From an archaeon (GTDB lineage Archaea > Thermoplasmatota > Thermoplasmata > Methanomassiliicoccales > Methanomethylophilaceae): DNA of 7,230 nucleotides. Position 1 is the first letter of the stretch. Each line of letters begins with the position of its first letter. The stretch spans positions 1-7,230 of the forward strand of contig JAKSHV010000049.1 of assembly GCA_024399225.1 (NCBI GenBank). The letters are read 5' to 3'. The translations under genes and the position numbers were made by a program. The notes beneath the pieces are model-generated. The model was not told where the DNA came from. It searched no databases and saw only the letters and a list, made by a program, of their open reading frames with translations. Below, piece by piece: positions 6,848 to 7,230 of this stretch.

Positions 6848-6915
6848 GTCTTATGAAGACGTGGTCGGCCTGCGATCTTTGTTTGGCCGCAGGATCAAGG
6901 GCCGACCACTTTTTT
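6848..6915. terminator. Structured hairpin with flanking T-runs: bidirectional terminator or small hairpin RNA
   Basis: GTGGTCGGCC (6861-6870) pairs perfectly with GGCCGACCAC (6900-6909). Inside, TGCG (6871-6874) can pair with CGCA (6888-6891). Six T's follow at 6910-6915. A second small hairpin, GTCTT-ATG-AAGAC (6848-6860), touches the first, and an A6 run at 6834-6839 supplies a T-run for the - strand. The simplest reading is a terminator for the DUF2111 gene on the - strand, and a second one for + transcripts. Alternatively, TAAAAAAT at 6833-6840 is a TATA-like box about 25 bases before the long stem, so a roughly 50-base + strand hairpin RNA is possible. No known RNA family is recognised. 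Confidence 0.6.
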
Positions 6916-6921
6916 GTAAAA

Positions 6922-7230
6922 TTATAGGTCCTCGTCTTCGCTGGAACGGATGAGGTTGTTGATACCCGCCATGGTCCTCACGTCTACGACACCGATGGCG
7001 GCGATTACCTTTCCTCCGAATTCGAGAGGGGTTACGATGACCCTTACTCCCTTGTAGGGTCCGCTTGTTGCCACACGCCTGATGGTGGTTCCGACCTTGA
7101 GGACTTCTTCAAGGACGTCTCCGGTGTAGGCGTTGTCGACGACTGCTCCGTTCTCGATGCGGATACCCAGATCGTCCTTTCCTTTGGAACAGACGGGAAG
7201 TCCGCCGACCAGTTCATGGACCATGAATGA
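6922..7230 (-). CDS. DUF2111-family protein, 5' end outside window
   Basis: The visible part is the C-terminal 100 or so residues. An ATG is present at 7224, but the frame stays open to the window edge (Ser-Phe before it) and the family usually has further N-terminal residues, so the gene is probably cut. Blocks resembling DUF2111, an archaeal family of unknown function seen mainly in methanogens, are GIRIENGAVVD (20-30), YTGDVLEEVL (33-42), GPYKGVRVIVTP (55-66) and GKVIAAIGVVD (71-81), numbered from that ATG. The alternating strands near the C-terminus look like a small ligand-binding alpha/beta fold, which is inference. The last residues are acidic (SSEDEDL). It is convergent with the mcr operon, separated by the two hairpins. 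Confidence 0.7.
   Translation of the reverse strand, partial: SFMVHELVGGLPVCSKGKDDLGIRIENGAVVDNAYTGDVLEEVLKVGTTIRRVATSGPYKGVRVIVTPLEFGGKVIAAIGVVDVRTMAGINNLIRSSEDEDL

Noticed and set aside
6861..6909. tRNA-like or tRNA(Pyl)-like element
   Set aside because: At 49 bases it is too short, there is no CTA anticodon in a seven-base loop, and no cloverleaf arms can be drawn.
6853..6927. 24-codon frame starting ATG at 6853 with Trp at residue 4 and CDLC, overlapping the second hairpin, resembling a leader peptide with attenuator
   Set aside because: It has no ribosome-binding site, ends in the otherwise unused TAG, and no gene follows on the + strand for it to regulate. The hairpin explains the bases better.
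1..7230. Mobile element, CRISPR array, defence or toxin system
   Set aside because: No terminal repeats, transposase, repeat-spacer pattern or unfamiliar gene cluster was seen. The window is an ordinary core-metabolism locus.

Overview
The window is archaeal and comes from a methanogen. Its core is a complete methyl-coenzyme M reductase (MCR) operon, mcrB-mcrD-mcrG-mcrA, followed 8 bases later by a small DUF2098-family gene on the same transcript. MCR catalyses the methane-forming step: methyl-coenzyme M + coenzyme B gives methane + heterodisulfide. The McrA sequence style, the TATA-box/Shine-Dalgarno signals and the absence of TAG among the six confident gene stops plus the partial one (all TGA or TAA) fit the order Methanomassiliicoccales (Thermoplasmatota; H2-dependent methylotrophic methanogens, many of which decode TAG as pyrrolysine). 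That placement is an inference from remembered family sequences, not a search.

Layout: (1) 1-702, + strand, 3' part of a cysteine-rich DUF169-family protein whose start lies outside the window. (2) 703-773, convergent intergenic gap with a T-run and a 9-bp GC hairpin. (3) 774-2000, - strand, a YcaO-family protein of the methanogenesis-marker-1 type, the predicted ATP-dependent enzyme that makes the thioglycine in McrA. (4) 2001-2234, divergent control region between ycaO and mcrB, with TATA boxes, short inverted repeats and a possible 22-codon small ORF with a good ribosome-binding site. (5) 2235-6452, mcrB, mcrD, mcrG and mcrA with gaps of 18, 2 and 1 bases. (6) 6461-6736, DUF2098 gene. (7) 6737-6921, two terminator-like hairpins; the second may be a bidirectional terminator or a short hairpin RNA. 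(8) 6922-7230, - strand, 3' part of a DUF2111-family gene, cut by the window end.

How it fits together: the operon makes the three catalytic subunits (B, G, A) and the accessory protein McrD. The divergent ycaO probably modifies McrA at the glycine in [11 protein letters not shown] (Gly450 here). All residues known from Methanothermobacter MCR to bind F430 or coenzyme B or to be modified are present, so the enzyme looks functional. Three points deserve attention: mcrC is missing from the operon, McrA is one residue shorter between the methyl-histidine and methyl-arginine sites, and Phe replaces Tyr directly after the thioglycine. No defence system, mobile element, CRISPR array, rRNA or tRNA was seen. 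There is no gene-free stretch over 300 bases.
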